Notes: a model not told the origin generated them from the letters alone. DNA of 64,000 bases from Kribbella qitaiheensis (GCF_014217565.1 NZ_CP043661.1:806001-870000); one strand, 5' to 3'; shown: positions 17,413-26,575, numbered from the stretch's first letter. Made by a program: numbers and translations.

Positions 17413-18237
17413 ATGGCTGAGCTGGTGTCGGTGGACAATGCCGGTGACGGACGGCTGGCGGACTATGTGCAATTGCGGGAGGTGAATCTGCGCCGGTTGC
17501 TCGAGGAGGAGCACGGCCTGTTCATCGCCGAGGGCGACAAGGTGATCCGGCGGGCGGCCGAAGCGGGGTACGAGCCGCGATCGTTCCTGCTGGCACCTCG
17601 TTGGCTGGACTCGCTGTCCGACGTACTGGAGAAGTGGCCTTCGACCCCCGTGTACGTCGTCTCAGAGGAACTGGCCGAACAGGTCACCGGATTCCACGTG
17701 CACCGCGGCGCACTGGCGTCGTACCGGCGTCAAAGCGCCACCTCGCTGGAGACCTTGCTCGACGCGATGCCCGCGATTTCAAGGGTCGCGATCCTGGACG
17801 ACATCGTCGATCACACGAACGTAGGCGCCGGATTCCGGGCGGCAGCAGCGATGGGCGTCGACGCAGTACTGGTGACGCCGACCTGCGCGGATCCGCTCTA
17901 CCGGCGCTCGGTGAAGGTATCGATGGGAACAGTCTTCCAGGTGCCGTGGACACGACTCACCTCATGGCCCGGCGACCTGCAGGCGTTGCAGGATCGCGGA
18001 TTCGTGGCTGCGGCGTTCGCGCTGACCGACGATTCAATCAGCCTCGACGAACTCGCAGCCGCGCGCCACGACCGGCTAGCGTTGATCTTCGGCACCGAAG
18101 GCCACGGCCTGAAGCAACACGTCCTCGATCGCTCAGACGTGACAGTCCGCATCCCGATGTCCGGCAACGTCGACTCCCTCAACGTCGCCTCCTCCGCAGC
18201 AGTAGCCTTCTACGCCACCCGCCCAACCACCCCCTGA
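17413..18237 (+). CDS. SpoU/TrmH-family RNA 2'-O-methyltransferase
   Basis: 274 residues. The N-terminal substrate-binding domain (LFIAEGDKVIRRAAEAGY) precedes a SPOUT knot with the three family motifs: NVGAGFRAAAAMGVDAVL, LALIFGTEGHGLK and RIPMSGNVDSLNVASSAAV. It should methylate a ribose in rRNA or tRNA using SAM; the site cannot be told. It starts 34 nt after cysG on the same strand. Confidence 0.9.
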   Translation: MAELVSVDNAGDGRLADYVQLREVNLRRLLEEEHGLFIAEGDKVIRRAAEAGYEPRSFLLAPRWLDSLSDVLEKWPSTPVYVVSEELAEQVTGFHVHRGALASYRRQSATSLETLLDAMPAISRVAILDDIVDHTNVGAGFRAAAAMGVDAVLVTPTCADPLYRRSVKVSMGTVFQVPWTRLTSWPGDLQALQDRGFVAAAFALTDDSISLDELAAARHDRLALIFGTEGHGLKQHVLDRSDVTVRIPMSGNVDSLNVASSAAVAFYATRPTTP

Positions 18238-18401
18238 CGTCAACCACCCCACCCGGCTGCACCCTGAGGCCGGTGACTCGCGTGGTGCCGGAAGGGCGTC
18301 TTCGCCGGAAAAGCGCGCGCAGGGACGGTCGGGCTGTGGCACTCTCGGGAGGGTGATCGTCTCGGTCGGAGCCGATCCGGACGCCGGGGGAGGCGTGCAC
18401 C

Positions 18402-18935
18402 ATGCGTACGACGGAACGGCTACTGCTGAGGCCTTATCGCGAAGAGGACCAGCCGGCCTTCGCCGCGATGAACGCCGATCCCGAGGTGATGAAGTACCTC
18501 GGCGGCGAGCCGCTGACGCGCGAGCAGTCGGACGCCATCACCGAAGGCGCGAACCACCGATTTGTTGCTGACGGCATCGGATTCCTCGCCATCGAACGCC
18601 GCTCGGACGGCGCGTTCCTCGGCGCCTGCGGCCTGATGCGGCACGACGCCTGGTACCCCGACGATCTCGAGGTCGGCTGGCGCCTGGCCCGCGAATACTG
18701 GGGCCACGGCTACGCCACCGAAGCCGCGAACTCCTGGCTGGCCCACGCCTTCCTCGACCGCTCCGAGCCCCGCGTAATCTCCATCACCGACACCCCGAAC
18801 CTGAACAGCATCGCGGTGATGAAACGCCTGGGAATGACCTTCGACCACGAAACAGAACTCGTCGAAGACAACACACCCTTCGACGCCACCGTCTACTCCA
18901 TCACTCCCGAAGCCTGGTCAGCCCACCGCGCCTGA
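18402..18935 (+). CDS. GNAT acetyltransferase, RimJ/RimL-like
   Basis: 177 residues. N-terminal TERLLLRPYREEDQPAF and the acetyl-CoA loop region EVGWRLAREYWGHGYATEA followed by NLNSIAVMKRLGM are typical of RimJ/RimL-type N-acetyltransferases. The substrate is unknown; many relatives acetylate protein N-termini or small amines. It is monocistronic by appearance, with 164 empty bases upstream. Confidence 0.88.
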   Translation: MRTTERLLLRPYREEDQPAFAAMNADPEVMKYLGGEPLTREQSDAITEGANHRFVADGIGFLAIERRSDGAFLGACGLMRHDAWYPDDLEVGWRLAREYWGHGYATEAANSWLAHAFLDRSEPRVISITDTPNLNSIAVMKRLGMTFDHETELVEDNTPFDATVYSITPEAWSAHRA

Positions 18936-19101
18936 ACCCGGCTTACTACATCAGTTCATGGTGCTGTCCGGGAGCGCGGGCCGCATCGGCGGGGCTGGGT
19001 GGTGTGGGTCGACTGGCGGGATGTTCGTCCGGTGGTGCTCAATAAGTCCGCTAGCCGACGAGAAACCCGTCAGTGGACCCAGCTGACCGGTGACGCGGCA
19101 G

Positions 19102-20151
19102 TCAGCTGACCGGCGGGGTGCTGGCGCGGAGTACGGGATAGGCCCGCACCGTCCTACGGTTGAGCGCGGTGTCGGTCGTCGTCGCGCGGTAGATCGCCTC
19201 CTGCGCGACCGCGTTGAGCGCGACATGGACGGTGGTCAGCTTCGGTACTACGTCGCGCAGCGTGCTGATGTCGTCGAAGCCCGCCACGCCGATGTCCTCG
19301 GGGATCCGGAGACCGCGCTCTCTCAACCCAGCAAGCGCTCCCAGCGCCATGTCGTCGGTGACCGCGAACACCAACTGCAGATCCCGTAGCTCCTCGTCGC
19401 CCAGACCCAGTACGCACTCACGAGCCCCGGCCCAGCTGAAGCCGGGATGGCGCACCCGCGATGCGGCGTCGGCGACGCCGGACTCGGCCAGTCCGGTGAC
19501 GAAACCTTCGACCCGTTGCTGCATAGAGAGCAGGGGAGTGCCGCTGCCGAGCACGAGACAACGCTGATAGCCGAGGCCGGCCAACTCCCGGGCCAGCTGA
19601 CGCGAGCCCTCGTGGTTGTCGAAGTCGACGGTCTCGAACGGCAGGTCCGAGCGGCTGATCAGCACTACCCGCCCGCCGGTCTCCTGATAGCGGTGCAGCT
19701 CGTCGATCAACTGCTGCTCGGACGGCGGGTCGACGTACCCGGTGCCGGCCAGGATGATCGCCCTCGGCTGCTGGCCGCGCAGCTCGCGGACGAGATCGAG
19801 CTCGCGGTCGGCCTGCCGCTCGGTGACGGCGATCGACACGTGCAGACCGAGCACCTCGGCCTGCTTCATGATCTCGGCGGCCATCGCGGAGAAGTACGGG
19901 TCGGAGATCAGGCTGATCACCAGCGCGATGGTTCTCGACATACCGCGGGCCATCGCCTGGGCGGGCAGGTTCGGGGTGTAACCCAGCTCGCGGGCCGCCT
20001 CGAGAACGCGCTCCCGGTAGCTCTCGGCGACCTTGCGGGCGCTCCCGTTCAGGACTCGGGAGGCGGTCGGCTGGGAGACCCCGGCCTGCCGCGCGACGTC
20101 GTCGAGCGTGACAGGCCGCCTTGGCCCGGCTTCGCTCGGCGTACCAGTCAT
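19102..20151 (-). CDS. LacI-family transcriptional regulator
   Basis: 349 residues. HTH VTLDDVARQAGVSQPTASRV followed by LNGSARKV and hinge helix, then a periplasmic-binding-like sensor domain (ALVISLISDPYFSAM; GVAGFDDIS near the end). It probably responds to a sugar or nucleoside. No sugar gene is adjacent; the nearest target-like site is the LacI-type palindrome at 43230. A TAGGCT -10 ends 6 nt before the ATG. The 166-nt gap on its 3' side has nothing recognisable. Confidence 0.9.
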   Translation of the reverse strand: MTGTPSEAGPRRPVTLDDVARQAGVSQPTASRVLNGSARKVAESYRERVLEAARELGYTPNLPAQAMARGMSRTIALVISLISDPYFSAMAAEIMKQAEVLGLHVSIAVTERQADRELDLVRELRGQQPRAIILAGTGYVDPPSEQQLIDELHRYQETGGRVVLISRSDLPFETVDFDNHEGSRQLARELAGLGYQRCLVLGSGTPLLSMQQRVEGFVTGLAESGVADAASRVRHPGFSWAGARECVLGLGDEELRDLQLVFAVTDDMALGALAGLRERGLRIPEDIGVAGFDDISTLRDVVPKLTTVHVALNAVAQEAIYRATTTDTALNRRTVRAYPVLRASTPPVS

Positions 20152-20157
20152 TTCGGC

Positions 20158-20163
20158 AGCCTA
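20158..20163 (-). promoter_or_regulatory. Leaderless -10 of the lacI-type gene
   Basis: TAGGCT on the minus strand, 6 nt upstream of the ATG at 20151; no ribosome site fits between. Confidence 0.55.
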
Positions 20164-20191
20164 TCGGCCGGAAACCGCTGGACGGCCGTGA

Positions 20192-20197
20192 TGGGAT
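20192..20197 (+). promoter_or_regulatory. Leaderless -10 of the P-loop kinase gene
   Basis: TGGGAT, 7 nt before the ATG at 20205. The placement favours 20205 over the ATG at 20196. Confidence 0.45.
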
Positions 20198-20204
20198 GAC
20201 CAGC

Positions 20205-20762
20205 ATGCAGAAAGTCGTACTGATCACCGGGATGCAGGCCGCCGGCAAGTCGACCATCGCCCCGCTGCTCGCGAGCCGCCTCGGCCCACCGGCTGCCACG
20301 GTGGACGGCGACGTCTACTTCAACGCGGTGGTCGCAGGCGCGGTCGGGATGACCCCGGATCCGTCGCCCGAGGCGCTTCGCCAGCTGCTACTCCGGTACG
20401 ACGCGAGCGCGCTGGTGGCGCGCCACTACCTCGAGGCCGGCTTCGACTTCGTCTGCTCGGACATCATCCTCGGCGAGCACGTCGCCCGCTGGCTCGACGC
20501 GTTCGAAGGCATCGCCGAGCCGCACCTCGTCGTACTGACGCCTTCGGTCGACTCAATCATCGAACGCGAACTGGCCCGCGGCTCCAACTCCTACCGCGAC
20601 TGGCAAGGCCCCGGCATGACCCTCGCCGACGCCGTCCGCTCACTCCAGACCGGCCTCTCCGACATCCCCCACCGAGGCCTCTGGCTAGACACCACCGGCC
20701 AAACCGCCGAGCAATCAGTAACCGAAATCCTCACCAACAACCTAAAGGCGGCCCGCTGGTGA
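20205..20762 (+). CDS. P-loop kinase/AAA-type small-molecule phosphotransferase
   Basis: 185 residues. The Walker A loop GMQAAGKST lies at residues 9-17, and a second acidic strand FVCSDIILGEH near residue 85. Size and layout resemble chloramphenicol-phosphotransferase or zeta-toxin-like nucleotide kinases, but there is no toxin/antitoxin partner. Substrate unknown. Divergent from the LacI gene. In-frame alternatives are ATG 20196 and an extension to 20121. Confidence 0.75.
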   Translation: MQKVVLITGMQAAGKSTIAPLLASRLGPPAATVDGDVYFNAVVAGAVGMTPDPSPEALRQLLLRYDASALVARHYLEAGFDFVCSDIILGEHVARWLDAFEGIAEPHLVVLTPSVDSIIERELARGSNSYRDWQGPGMTLADAVRSLQTGLSDIPHRGLWLDTTGQTAEQSVTEILTNNLKAARW

Positions 20763-20789
20763 GTCTCACCACCGGTGCGGTTGGCCAGA

Positions 20790-21404
20790 TCAGGTGTTGT
20801 GGGCCTGGTCGGGTGCGTGGGCTTCGTCTTCCTGGTTGAGCATTGGGGAGACGGGCCAGTCGGAGGGGTAGTCGGGGGCGAGCTCCTCGGCCTCGGCGTA
20901 CAGGCGTTTGCGGTACTTGCGGGAGAGGCGGTCGCCGAAGACCGTGCCCTGGGTGTGGTCGGTCTCGTGCTGGAGGCAACGAGCGAGCAGACCGTTGCCC
21001 TCGAAGATGACCGGGTTGTTGTTCTCGTCGACGCCGGTGACGCGGGCCCAGTCGGGGCGGGCGCACTTGGTGAAGGCGCCGGGGAGGGACAGACAGCCTT
21101 CCTCGCCCTCGTCGAGGTGGCGGTCGTCGCCCTCGGGCAGCTCGAGCTTCGGGTTGCAGACGACGCCCTGGTGCCGGTTGCCGTCCTTGTCCGGGCAGTC
21201 GAAGACGAACAGCTGCAGGTCGACGCCGACCTGGTTCGCGGCCAGCCCGACGCCTTCGGCGGCGTTCATGGTCGCGACCATGTCGGCGACCAGCTGGTGC
21301 AGTTCCTCGCCGAACTCGGTGACAGGCTTGTTCAGATGGTGCATCGGCTCTTCACCCCACCGGGTGATGGGCAGCACGGAACCGGGGGCTGGCAGCGTAG
21401 ACAT
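20790..21404 (-). CDS. def: Peptide deformylase
   Basis: 204 residues. It removes the formyl group from the initiator Met of nascent proteins in the cytoplasm. All three metal-site motifs are present: GVGLAANQVG, EEGCLSLPG and QHETDHTQG (HExDH). Actinobacteria often carry several def genes, so this may be one of two or more. TAAGAT ends 7 nt before the ATG at 21404, indicating a leaderless mRNA. Confidence 0.95.
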   Translation of the reverse strand: MSTLPAPGSVLPITRWGEEPMHHLNKPVTEFGEELHQLVADMVATMNAAEGVGLAANQVGVDLQLFVFDCPDKDGNRHQGVVCNPKLELPEGDDRHLDEGEEGCLSLPGAFTKCARPDWARVTGVDENNNPVIFEGNGLLARCLQHETDHTQGTVFGDRLSRKYRKRLYAEAEELAPDYPSDWPVSPMLNQEDEAHAPDQAHNT

Positions 21405-21411
21405 GCCGGAA

Positions 21412-21417
21412 ATCTTA
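21412..21417 (-). promoter_or_regulatory. Leaderless -10 of def
   Basis: TAAGAT on the minus strand with 7 nt to the ATG at 21404; close to consensus TANNNT. Confidence 0.6.
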
Positions 21418-21449
21418 TCCAGCCCGAGCCCGCCCGGCCGGAAGTGGGC

Positions 21450-21519
21450 ACCTTGAACACCAACTCGGGGGTTCGGGCAGGCTATTTCATGTCCGAACCC
21501 CCCAGTTGGTGTTCAAGGT
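21450..21519. terminator. Long hairpin, CACCAACT family, copy 2
   Basis: Left arm 21450-21476 (ACCTTGAACACCAACT then CGGGGGTTCGG) pairs almost perfectly with 21492-21519 around a short loop. It lies between the F420 oxidoreductase gene and def, both minus. It shares the CCTxGxACACCAACT core with 5652-5667. Confidence 0.6.
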
Positions 21520-21567
21520 CCCGGTACGCCGGTACGCCGCGAGCCAGGCGTACCGGCGGACCCGGGC

Positions 21568-22383
21568 TCAGGCCTGGTTGACCTCGTCGCGCCAGGAGAC
21601 CCAGTCGCGGAGCAGGCCGAGGTCGTAGTCGGGCCCGGAGACGCTGACGGTGAAGAGGCGGGTGCCGACGTCGAGTAGCGACTTGCCGATCTGGTCGGGC
21701 GTCTTGCCGCCGACGCCGGTCGAGCGCTCGATCTCGCCCGGGTCGCGGCCGATCGTCGCGCAGTGCCCGTCCAGTACGGCGTGCTTGTGCGCGATCGTCT
21801 CGGCGTCGCCGAAGCCGTGCCAGATGGTCGCGTGCTGCGCCACCAGCTTCAGCGTCTTCTTCTCGCCACCGCCACCGATCAGCACCGGGATGTCCCGCGT
21901 CGGCGCCGGGTTGAGCTTCGCCCAGCGCTGCTCGATCCGCGGCAGCGCCTCACCGAGCGCGTCGAGCCGGCCACCCGCGGTACCGAACTCGTAGCCGTAC
22001 TCGTCGTAGTCGCGCTCGAACCAGCCGGAGCCGATGCCGAGGATCAGCCGGCCGTCGCTGATGTGGTCGACGGTGCGCGCCATGTCGGCGAGCAGGTCGG
22101 GGTTGCGGTAGGTGTTGCAGGTCACCAGCGCGCCGATCTCGACCCGCTCGGTCGCCTCGGCCCAGGCCGCGAGCATCGTCCAGCACTCGAAGTGCAGGCC
22201 GTCGGGCTCACCGGACAGCGGGTAGAAGTGGTCCCAGTTGAACGCCACGTCGACGCCGATCTCCTCGGCCGCCGCGACGGTACGCCGGATGTCGCCGTAC
22301 GAGGCGTGCTGGGGCTGGACCTGGAGGCCGATCCGGACCGGGAAGGCGCTGTACGGACGGGGCGTGGAATCGGTCGATGTCAT
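21568..22383 (-). CDS. LLM-class F420-dependent oxidoreductase
   Basis: 271-residue luciferase-like TIM-barrel protein. Typical segments are VDVAFNWDHFYPL near the N-terminus, DHISDGRLILGIGSGWFERDY in the middle and VLIGGGGEKKTLKLVAQHA. The GxGSGW region and length point to F420 rather than FMN as cofactor. The substrate is unknown. The ATG at 22383 has TAGGAT 7 nt upstream, again leaderless. Longer in-frame extensions to 22554 have no conserved residues. Confidence 0.88.
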   Translation of the reverse strand: MTSTDSTPRPYSAFPVRIGLQVQPQHASYGDIRRTVAAAEEIGVDVAFNWDHFYPLSGEPDGLHFECWTMLAAWAEATERVEIGALVTCNTYRNPDLLADMARTVDHISDGRLILGIGSGWFERDYDEYGYEFGTAGGRLDALGEALPRIEQRWAKLNPAPTRDIPVLIGGGGEKKTLKLVAQHATIWHGFGDAETIAHKHAVLDGHCATIGRDPGEIERSTGVGGKTPDQIGKSLLDVGTRLFTVSVSGPDYDLGLLRDWVSWRDEVNQA

Positions 22384-22390
22384 GACCTGA

Positions 22391-22396
22391 ATCCTA
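22391..22396 (-). promoter_or_regulatory. Leaderless -10 of the LLM oxidoreductase gene
   Basis: TAGGAT on the minus strand, 7 nt upstream of the ATG at 22383. Confidence 0.55.
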
Positions 22397-22586
22397 TACG
22401 CCGTTTCGGAGGATCCTCCGGTACGGTCACGATCCGGGCGGCCGGCCGCTGACCTGAATCGGATCGCCGCGAAGGTGCGGCGCGCGTAACGGATCTGCTC
22501 TACGGTCGATGTAGCTGTCGAGGGGGAGGGGCCTTCAGCATGCGCATCGAACAATCACGTCGGCGATCAAAAGGCCGGCGGTAGCC

Positions 22587-23690
22587 GTGCGAGTTCTGCC
22601 GGTACGGCCCTGGGCGGACAGGGCCAGGCTTGCTGTCTTCTTCAGCAGGCTTGCCATCAAGGAACATCTCCGTCCGCGCCTGCATGTCAAGCCGCTTGCG
22701 GCCGAGCTGTTCCTGACCGACAACTGCAACCTGAAGTGCGTCAGCTGCGCCTGCTGGCGGACGGTCACCCGCAAGGAGCTCGACGGCGCCGAGTGGCGGG
22801 ACGTGATCGACCAGCTCGCCGCGATGGGCATCGTGAAGGCCAACTTCACCGGCGGCGAACCGCTGCTACGACGCGACGCCCCGGAGCTGATGGCCTACGC
22901 CTACAGCCGTGGCATCCGCAATCTGCACGTCAACACGAACGCGGTGCTGCTGGACGAGAGACGCCGTACCGCGGTGCTCGAAGCCGGCGTCCGCAGCTTC
23001 AACATCTCGGTCGACGGGCCCGACGCGGAGATCCACGAGCGGATCCGTGGCGTCGAGGGGTCGTTCGACAAGACCATCGGCCGGCTGACCGAGCTGGTGG
23101 AGCAGCGCACGCGGCTGAAGCTCCGGGTCCGGATGAACTTCACCGTGATGCGATCCAACATCGAGTCGCTGCCCGAGATGATGCGGCTGGCGCAACGGCT
23201 GAAGGTGCAGCTCTATCTCAACCTCGCGACCGACAAGACGTTCCTGTTCCGCGCCGGGCAGGTGACGCTGGAGACCCGGATCGGTACGGAGCAGATCAAC
23301 TCCGTGCTGGCGGAGGTGGAGCAACTGCTGCGGACCGACGGCCGCTACCTGCCGCACTTCTCCGAGCTGTCCTACTTGCGCCGCCACTTCGACGACGACC
23401 TGCAGGCCGGCCTGCCGTGCGCCGAGTCGCAGCTCAAGCTGATGGTGCACTCGACTGGTGAGGTCGGCGGCTGCTGGGCTCACGATGCCCACGACAACGT
23501 TCGGGAGAAGACGATCGCCGAGATCATCGACGGCCAGCGTTACCGCGAGGACCACGACCGATTCTTCAAGAAGGAGTGCAAGGGCTGCGGCAGCAACTAT
23601 GCGCTCAATCTCGCCTGGCGGCCGAGCAGTCACGTCGACAACCTGCTCTGGCACGCGGGGCTGCGAAGCCTCGCGCCGGCTGGTTCATGA
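22587..23690 (+). CDS. Radical SAM protein with SPASM-like tail
   Basis: 367 residues. The radical SAM cluster motif CNLKCVSC (CxxxCxxC) is near residue 48, followed by FTGGEPLLRRD (GGEP SAM-binding motif). The C-terminal part carries further Cys at LPCAESQ, GGCW and ECKGC, consistent with a SPASM or twitch auxiliary iron-sulfur cluster. GTG start. It overlaps a methyltransferase gene by ATGA and heads a sugar-type cluster, so radical chemistry on a sugar, nucleotide or peptide is plausible, but the substrate is not determinable here. Confidence 0.88.
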   Translation: MRVLPVRPWADRARLAVFFSRLAIKEHLRPRLHVKPLAAELFLTDNCNLKCVSCACWRTVTRKELDGAEWRDVIDQLAAMGIVKANFTGGEPLLRRDAPELMAYAYSRGIRNLHVNTNAVLLDERRRTAVLEAGVRSFNISVDGPDAEIHERIRGVEGSFDKTIGRLTELVEQRTRLKLRVRMNFTVMRSNIESLPEMMRLAQRLKVQLYLNLATDKTFLFRAGQVTLETRIGTEQINSVLAEVEQLLRTDGRYLPHFSELSYLRRHFDDDLQAGLPCAESQLKLMVHSTGEVGGCWAHDAHDNVREKTIAEIIDGQRYREDHDRFFKKECKGCGSNYALNLAWRPSSHVDNLLWHAGLRSLAPAGS

Positions 23691-24457
23691 GATCTTCGGT
23701 CTCCCTGTACGACGCGCTCGCGGCGACGTACGAGGATCACTTCGCGGCGCCGCACCGCAAGGCGTACGACGACCTGGCCTGGGAAGCGTGTTGCGAGGCC
23801 ATCGGTACGTCGCCCGGCGTGGTGATCGACGTCGGTTGCGGGGTCGGCCGCTGGTCGCGCCGGTTCCTCGGCCAGGGGCATCGGGTGATCGGTATCGAGC
23901 CGGCGCCCCGGATGTCGGAGCGGGCCGCGTGTTTGCAGGACGAGAACTTCACCCTGCTCCGCGACCGGGTCGAGCAGGTCACGTTGCCGGCCGGCAACGT
24001 GGACGCGGTAGTTGCCATGGGCTCCTTGCAGTACACGGCCGATCCGGCCGCGACGATCGCCCACTGCGCGGCCTGGCTTCGGCCGGGCGGTGTGTTGTGC
24101 GTGCTGGTCGACTCGCTGTTCGGGCTCGTGGTCGAGCTCGTCCGCGCCGACAAGGGCGGTGAGGCGATGGAACGGCTCTACAGCCGGCGCGGTGTGTGGC
24201 GCATCGACGACCAGGAGGCCGATCTGCACCTTCTCGACGTGGCGAGGCTGGGCAGCGCGTTCGTCCAAGCAGGCTTGGAAGTGACCAGTACTTCGGGGTT
24301 GCTCGTCGGCGCGAGCCTCATCGGCCGCGATGACCTGGTGAGCGCGTTGAACGCCGACTACGACCGTCAGCTCGGTCAGGAACGCGTGATGGCCGACTTC
24401 CCGGAGCTCGCGGATCTCGGCAAGCAGTTGCTCGTTATCGGCCGCCGGACTGCGTGA
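23687..24457 (+). CDS. Class I SAM-dependent methyltransferase
   Basis: 256 residues. Motif I GVVIDVGCGVGRWSRRFL is followed by VIGIEPAPRMS (acidic ribose-binding residue), VDAVVAMGSLQY and WLRPGGVLCVLVDS, the order of a type-11 methyltransferase. It is coupled to the radical SAM gene by a 4-nt overlap and converges on the epimerase-aminotransferase gene with a 23-nt overlap of coding ends. It probably O-, N- or C-methylates the product of this cluster. Confidence 0.87.
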   Translation: MRSSVSLYDALAATYEDHFAAPHRKAYDDLAWEACCEAIGTSPGVVIDVGCGVGRWSRRFLGQGHRVIGIEPAPRMSERAACLQDENFTLLRDRVEQVTLPAGNVDAVVAMGSLQYTADPAATIAHCAAWLRPGGVLCVLVDSLFGLVVELVRADKGGEAMERLYSRRGVWRIDDQEADLHLLDVARLGSAFVQAGLEVTSTSGLLVGASLIGRDDLVSALNADYDRQLGQERVMADFPELADLGKQLLVIGRRTA

Positions 24458-26480
24458 TCCCCAGTACTGCGCAGACCACCCGCTCCGCATCGGCCGGGTT
24501 CATCTCCGACGACATCGGCAGCGCGAGAACTTCCCGAGCCAATGTGTCGGTCACCGGTAGCTCGACGGCGGGTTCTGCGTGGCCCTGCCAGTCTTGGCTG
24601 TGCAACACGGGCGCGTAGTACGGCTTCGTGCCCACTCCTCTGCGGCCGAGCTCCTCTGCCAACCGGTCACGGTCGGGGAAGCGAGCCACCCAGTGGACCC
24701 AGGCGTGCTCATCGCCGGGCAGCACCTGCTGGGGGATCGCTGCCGGGATCAACTCGGCATAGGCTTCTGCCACTCTCCGGCGGCGTTCAACCAGAATGTC
24801 CAGGCGCTCGACCAGGTCGACCGCCGCGGCGGCATGCACCTCGCCGAGCATCGACGATCTCGTCCAGTCGACCGGCCGGATCAACCTCTCCAGGCGATCC
24901 GACGGGATGACGACGAAGCCGCCGGCTCCGGCTGCCGAGACCACCTTGGCGAAGCTCATCGAGAACGAGTGCGCATCCGCCTGGCTGCCGACCGGCCGAC
25001 CGTTGGTGGTGCTGCCGAGGGCAGGGGCCGAGTCGGCCACCAGCTGAACGCCGTACCGGTCGCAGATCGTTCGAAGTGCTGGGTAGTCCGCAGGTGCGCC
25101 AAGGGTGTCGACGGCAACTACCAGGCTGACATCGCCGGGCCTCAAGGCCGTCTCCAGTGATTGTGGATCGAGGGTCCAGGTCAGTGGATCGACGTCGCAG
25201 AAGCGAAGTTTGTAGCCGAGCTGCGCAAGGGCTTCCCCAGTGGCGACGAAGGTGAAGGATGGCAGCACGGCGACTTGCCCGGGCGAAGCCGGACCGGCCA
25301 CGGCCAGTACTGCGAGTCGCAGCGCCGCCGTACCGGATGCCGTTGCCAGCAAGGTGTGCTGGTCGGTCAGCTCCAGTCGCTCGCTCAGCAACTCCGCGAG
25401 CCGGGTGGTCAACGGGCCGCCACTCTTCAGTACGCCGGACTGCAGCGCCGAGGCGGAGCGGGCTGCCACGCGATCTGGCGCGAACGGCAGCGGCGGAATG
25501 ACGACCGGAAGGGGCGGGCTGAACTGTGGCACCACCTCGCGACTGAGCTTGCGGACGAAGGATCGCAGCGTCGAGACGAGATGGTGATCCTCGACCACGT
25601 CGAGCATCCGGAGGAAGGTCTTGACGTCGAGGTCGCCGGTGCTGTCGTCGGCAGGTGAAGGCAGCACTTCCACCGGCAGGTCGAGATCCAGTTCTTCGAG
25701 CACGATCTTGGCCAGGTCGGTGAGTCGCAACTTGCCGGTGCCCGCGTTGATCAGGCCCGCGACATCTTCCCGCAGTACGGCGGTGGCCAGGTCGCTTGCG
25801 GCGACGAAGGTCCGCACGCTGTCGGTGACGCGGATCGGCAGGCCGACCAGGGCGCGACGGGTGATGCGGGCAACGACCCGGTCCTGTCCGTGGCCGAACA
25901 GATTGGCCGCCCGGAAGATCGTCAGCCGGTTGGCCGGAACCACCGAAGCGGCGAGCAACTCCTGCGCTCGCTTCGCCAGACCATAGACCCAACGGCCGGT
26001 CGGATCGGCTTCGGCGAGCTCACGGCAGAGCGGGGCCGCGAGCCATGGCGGGCAAGGGCTCTGGGCCAGCTGGATGGCCTTGTCGCACCAGTCGGTGAGG
26101 GCTGCATCGTCCAGTGGGAGCTCGCACTGCTCCGTCAAGGGAGCGGGTGCGCGGCCGTAGACCTCGGCGGAGGAGATCAGTGTGACGTCGCGATTCGCGA
26201 GCGCGGGCAGCAACCGGGCAGTGGCCAAGGCGTTGTCGAGCACGAGTTGCCACGGGTGGGCCGAGCGCGGATCGCTGTTGCCGGCCAGCAGAACGACCCG
26301 GCCTTCGGGAAGAACCGGTGGGTCGGTGAGCAGGTCCAGTTGATGGAACTCGCTGTCGTCCAGCGGAGGCCGTCTGTCGACGACGGCGATGTGGCGGCCC
26401 GTCGTACGGGCATGCTCGCGCACCGCGGACCCGACGAATCCCGATCCACCGACGAGCACCACCGAACGGCTCGTGGCCAT
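24435..26480 (-). CDS. Fused NAD-dependent epimerase/dehydratase and DegT-type aminotransferase
   Basis: 681 residues, two enzymes in one chain. Residues 1 to about 300 are an extended SDR: VVLVGGSGFVGSAVR, LISSAEVYG, and the YxxxK pair in WVYGLAKRAQE. Residues about 330-681 are a DegT/DnrJ/EryC1/StrS PLP aminotransferase: TASGTAALRLA, VLPSFTFVATGEAL, VVAVDTLG, ADSAPALGS and the PLP lysine in SFSMSFAKVVSAAG. Together they would convert a nucleotide-keto sugar into an amino sugar. These activities are normally separate proteins (as in PglF/PglE or ArnA/ArnB). GGGGGAG precedes the ATG. Confidence 0.88.
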   Translation of the reverse strand: MATSRSVVLVGGSGFVGSAVREHARTTGRHIAVVDRRPPLDDSEFHQLDLLTDPPVLPEGRVVLLAGNSDPRSAHPWQLVLDNALATARLLPALANRDVTLISSAEVYGRAPAPLTEQCELPLDDAALTDWCDKAIQLAQSPCPPWLAAPLCRELAEADPTGRWVYGLAKRAQELLAASVVPANRLTIFRAANLFGHGQDRVVARITRRALVGLPIRVTDSVRTFVAASDLATAVLREDVAGLINAGTGKLRLTDLAKIVLEELDLDLPVEVLPSPADDSTGDLDVKTFLRMLDVVEDHHLVSTLRSFVRKLSREVVPQFSPPLPVVIPPLPFAPDRVAARSASALQSGVLKSGGPLTTRLAELLSERLELTDQHTLLATASGTAALRLAVLAVAGPASPGQVAVLPSFTFVATGEALAQLGYKLRFCDVDPLTWTLDPQSLETALRPGDVSLVVAVDTLGAPADYPALRTICDRYGVQLVADSAPALGSTTNGRPVGSQADAHSFSMSFAKVVSAAGAGGFVVIPSDRLERLIRPVDWTRSSMLGEVHAAAAVDLVERLDILVERRRRVAEAYAELIPAAIPQQVLPGDEHAWVHWVARFPDRDRLAEELGRRGVGTKPYYAPVLHSQDWQGHAEPAVELPVTDTLAREVLALPMSSEMNPADAERVVCAVLGITQSGGR

Positions 26481-26563
26481 GACGGCTCCCCCCTAGTGCC
26501 CCCCATCCGCGGCAGGCCCCCCGATGCCACGTTGCGGGAACTGTATCCCGCGCAGATCCCGAT

Positions 26564-26569
26564 TACCAT
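26564..26569 (+). promoter_or_regulatory. Leaderless -10 of the Alg14-like gene
   Basis: TACCAT with 6 nt to the ATG at 26576; lies in the 95-nt divergent gap, which also holds several C6-7 tracts. Confidence 0.5.
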
Positions 26570-26575
26570 GACCGG

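Noticed and set aside
20205..20762. Zeta-toxin of a toxin-antitoxin system
   Set aside because: Walker A and size fit, but there is no antitoxin gene beside it; called only as a P-loop kinase.
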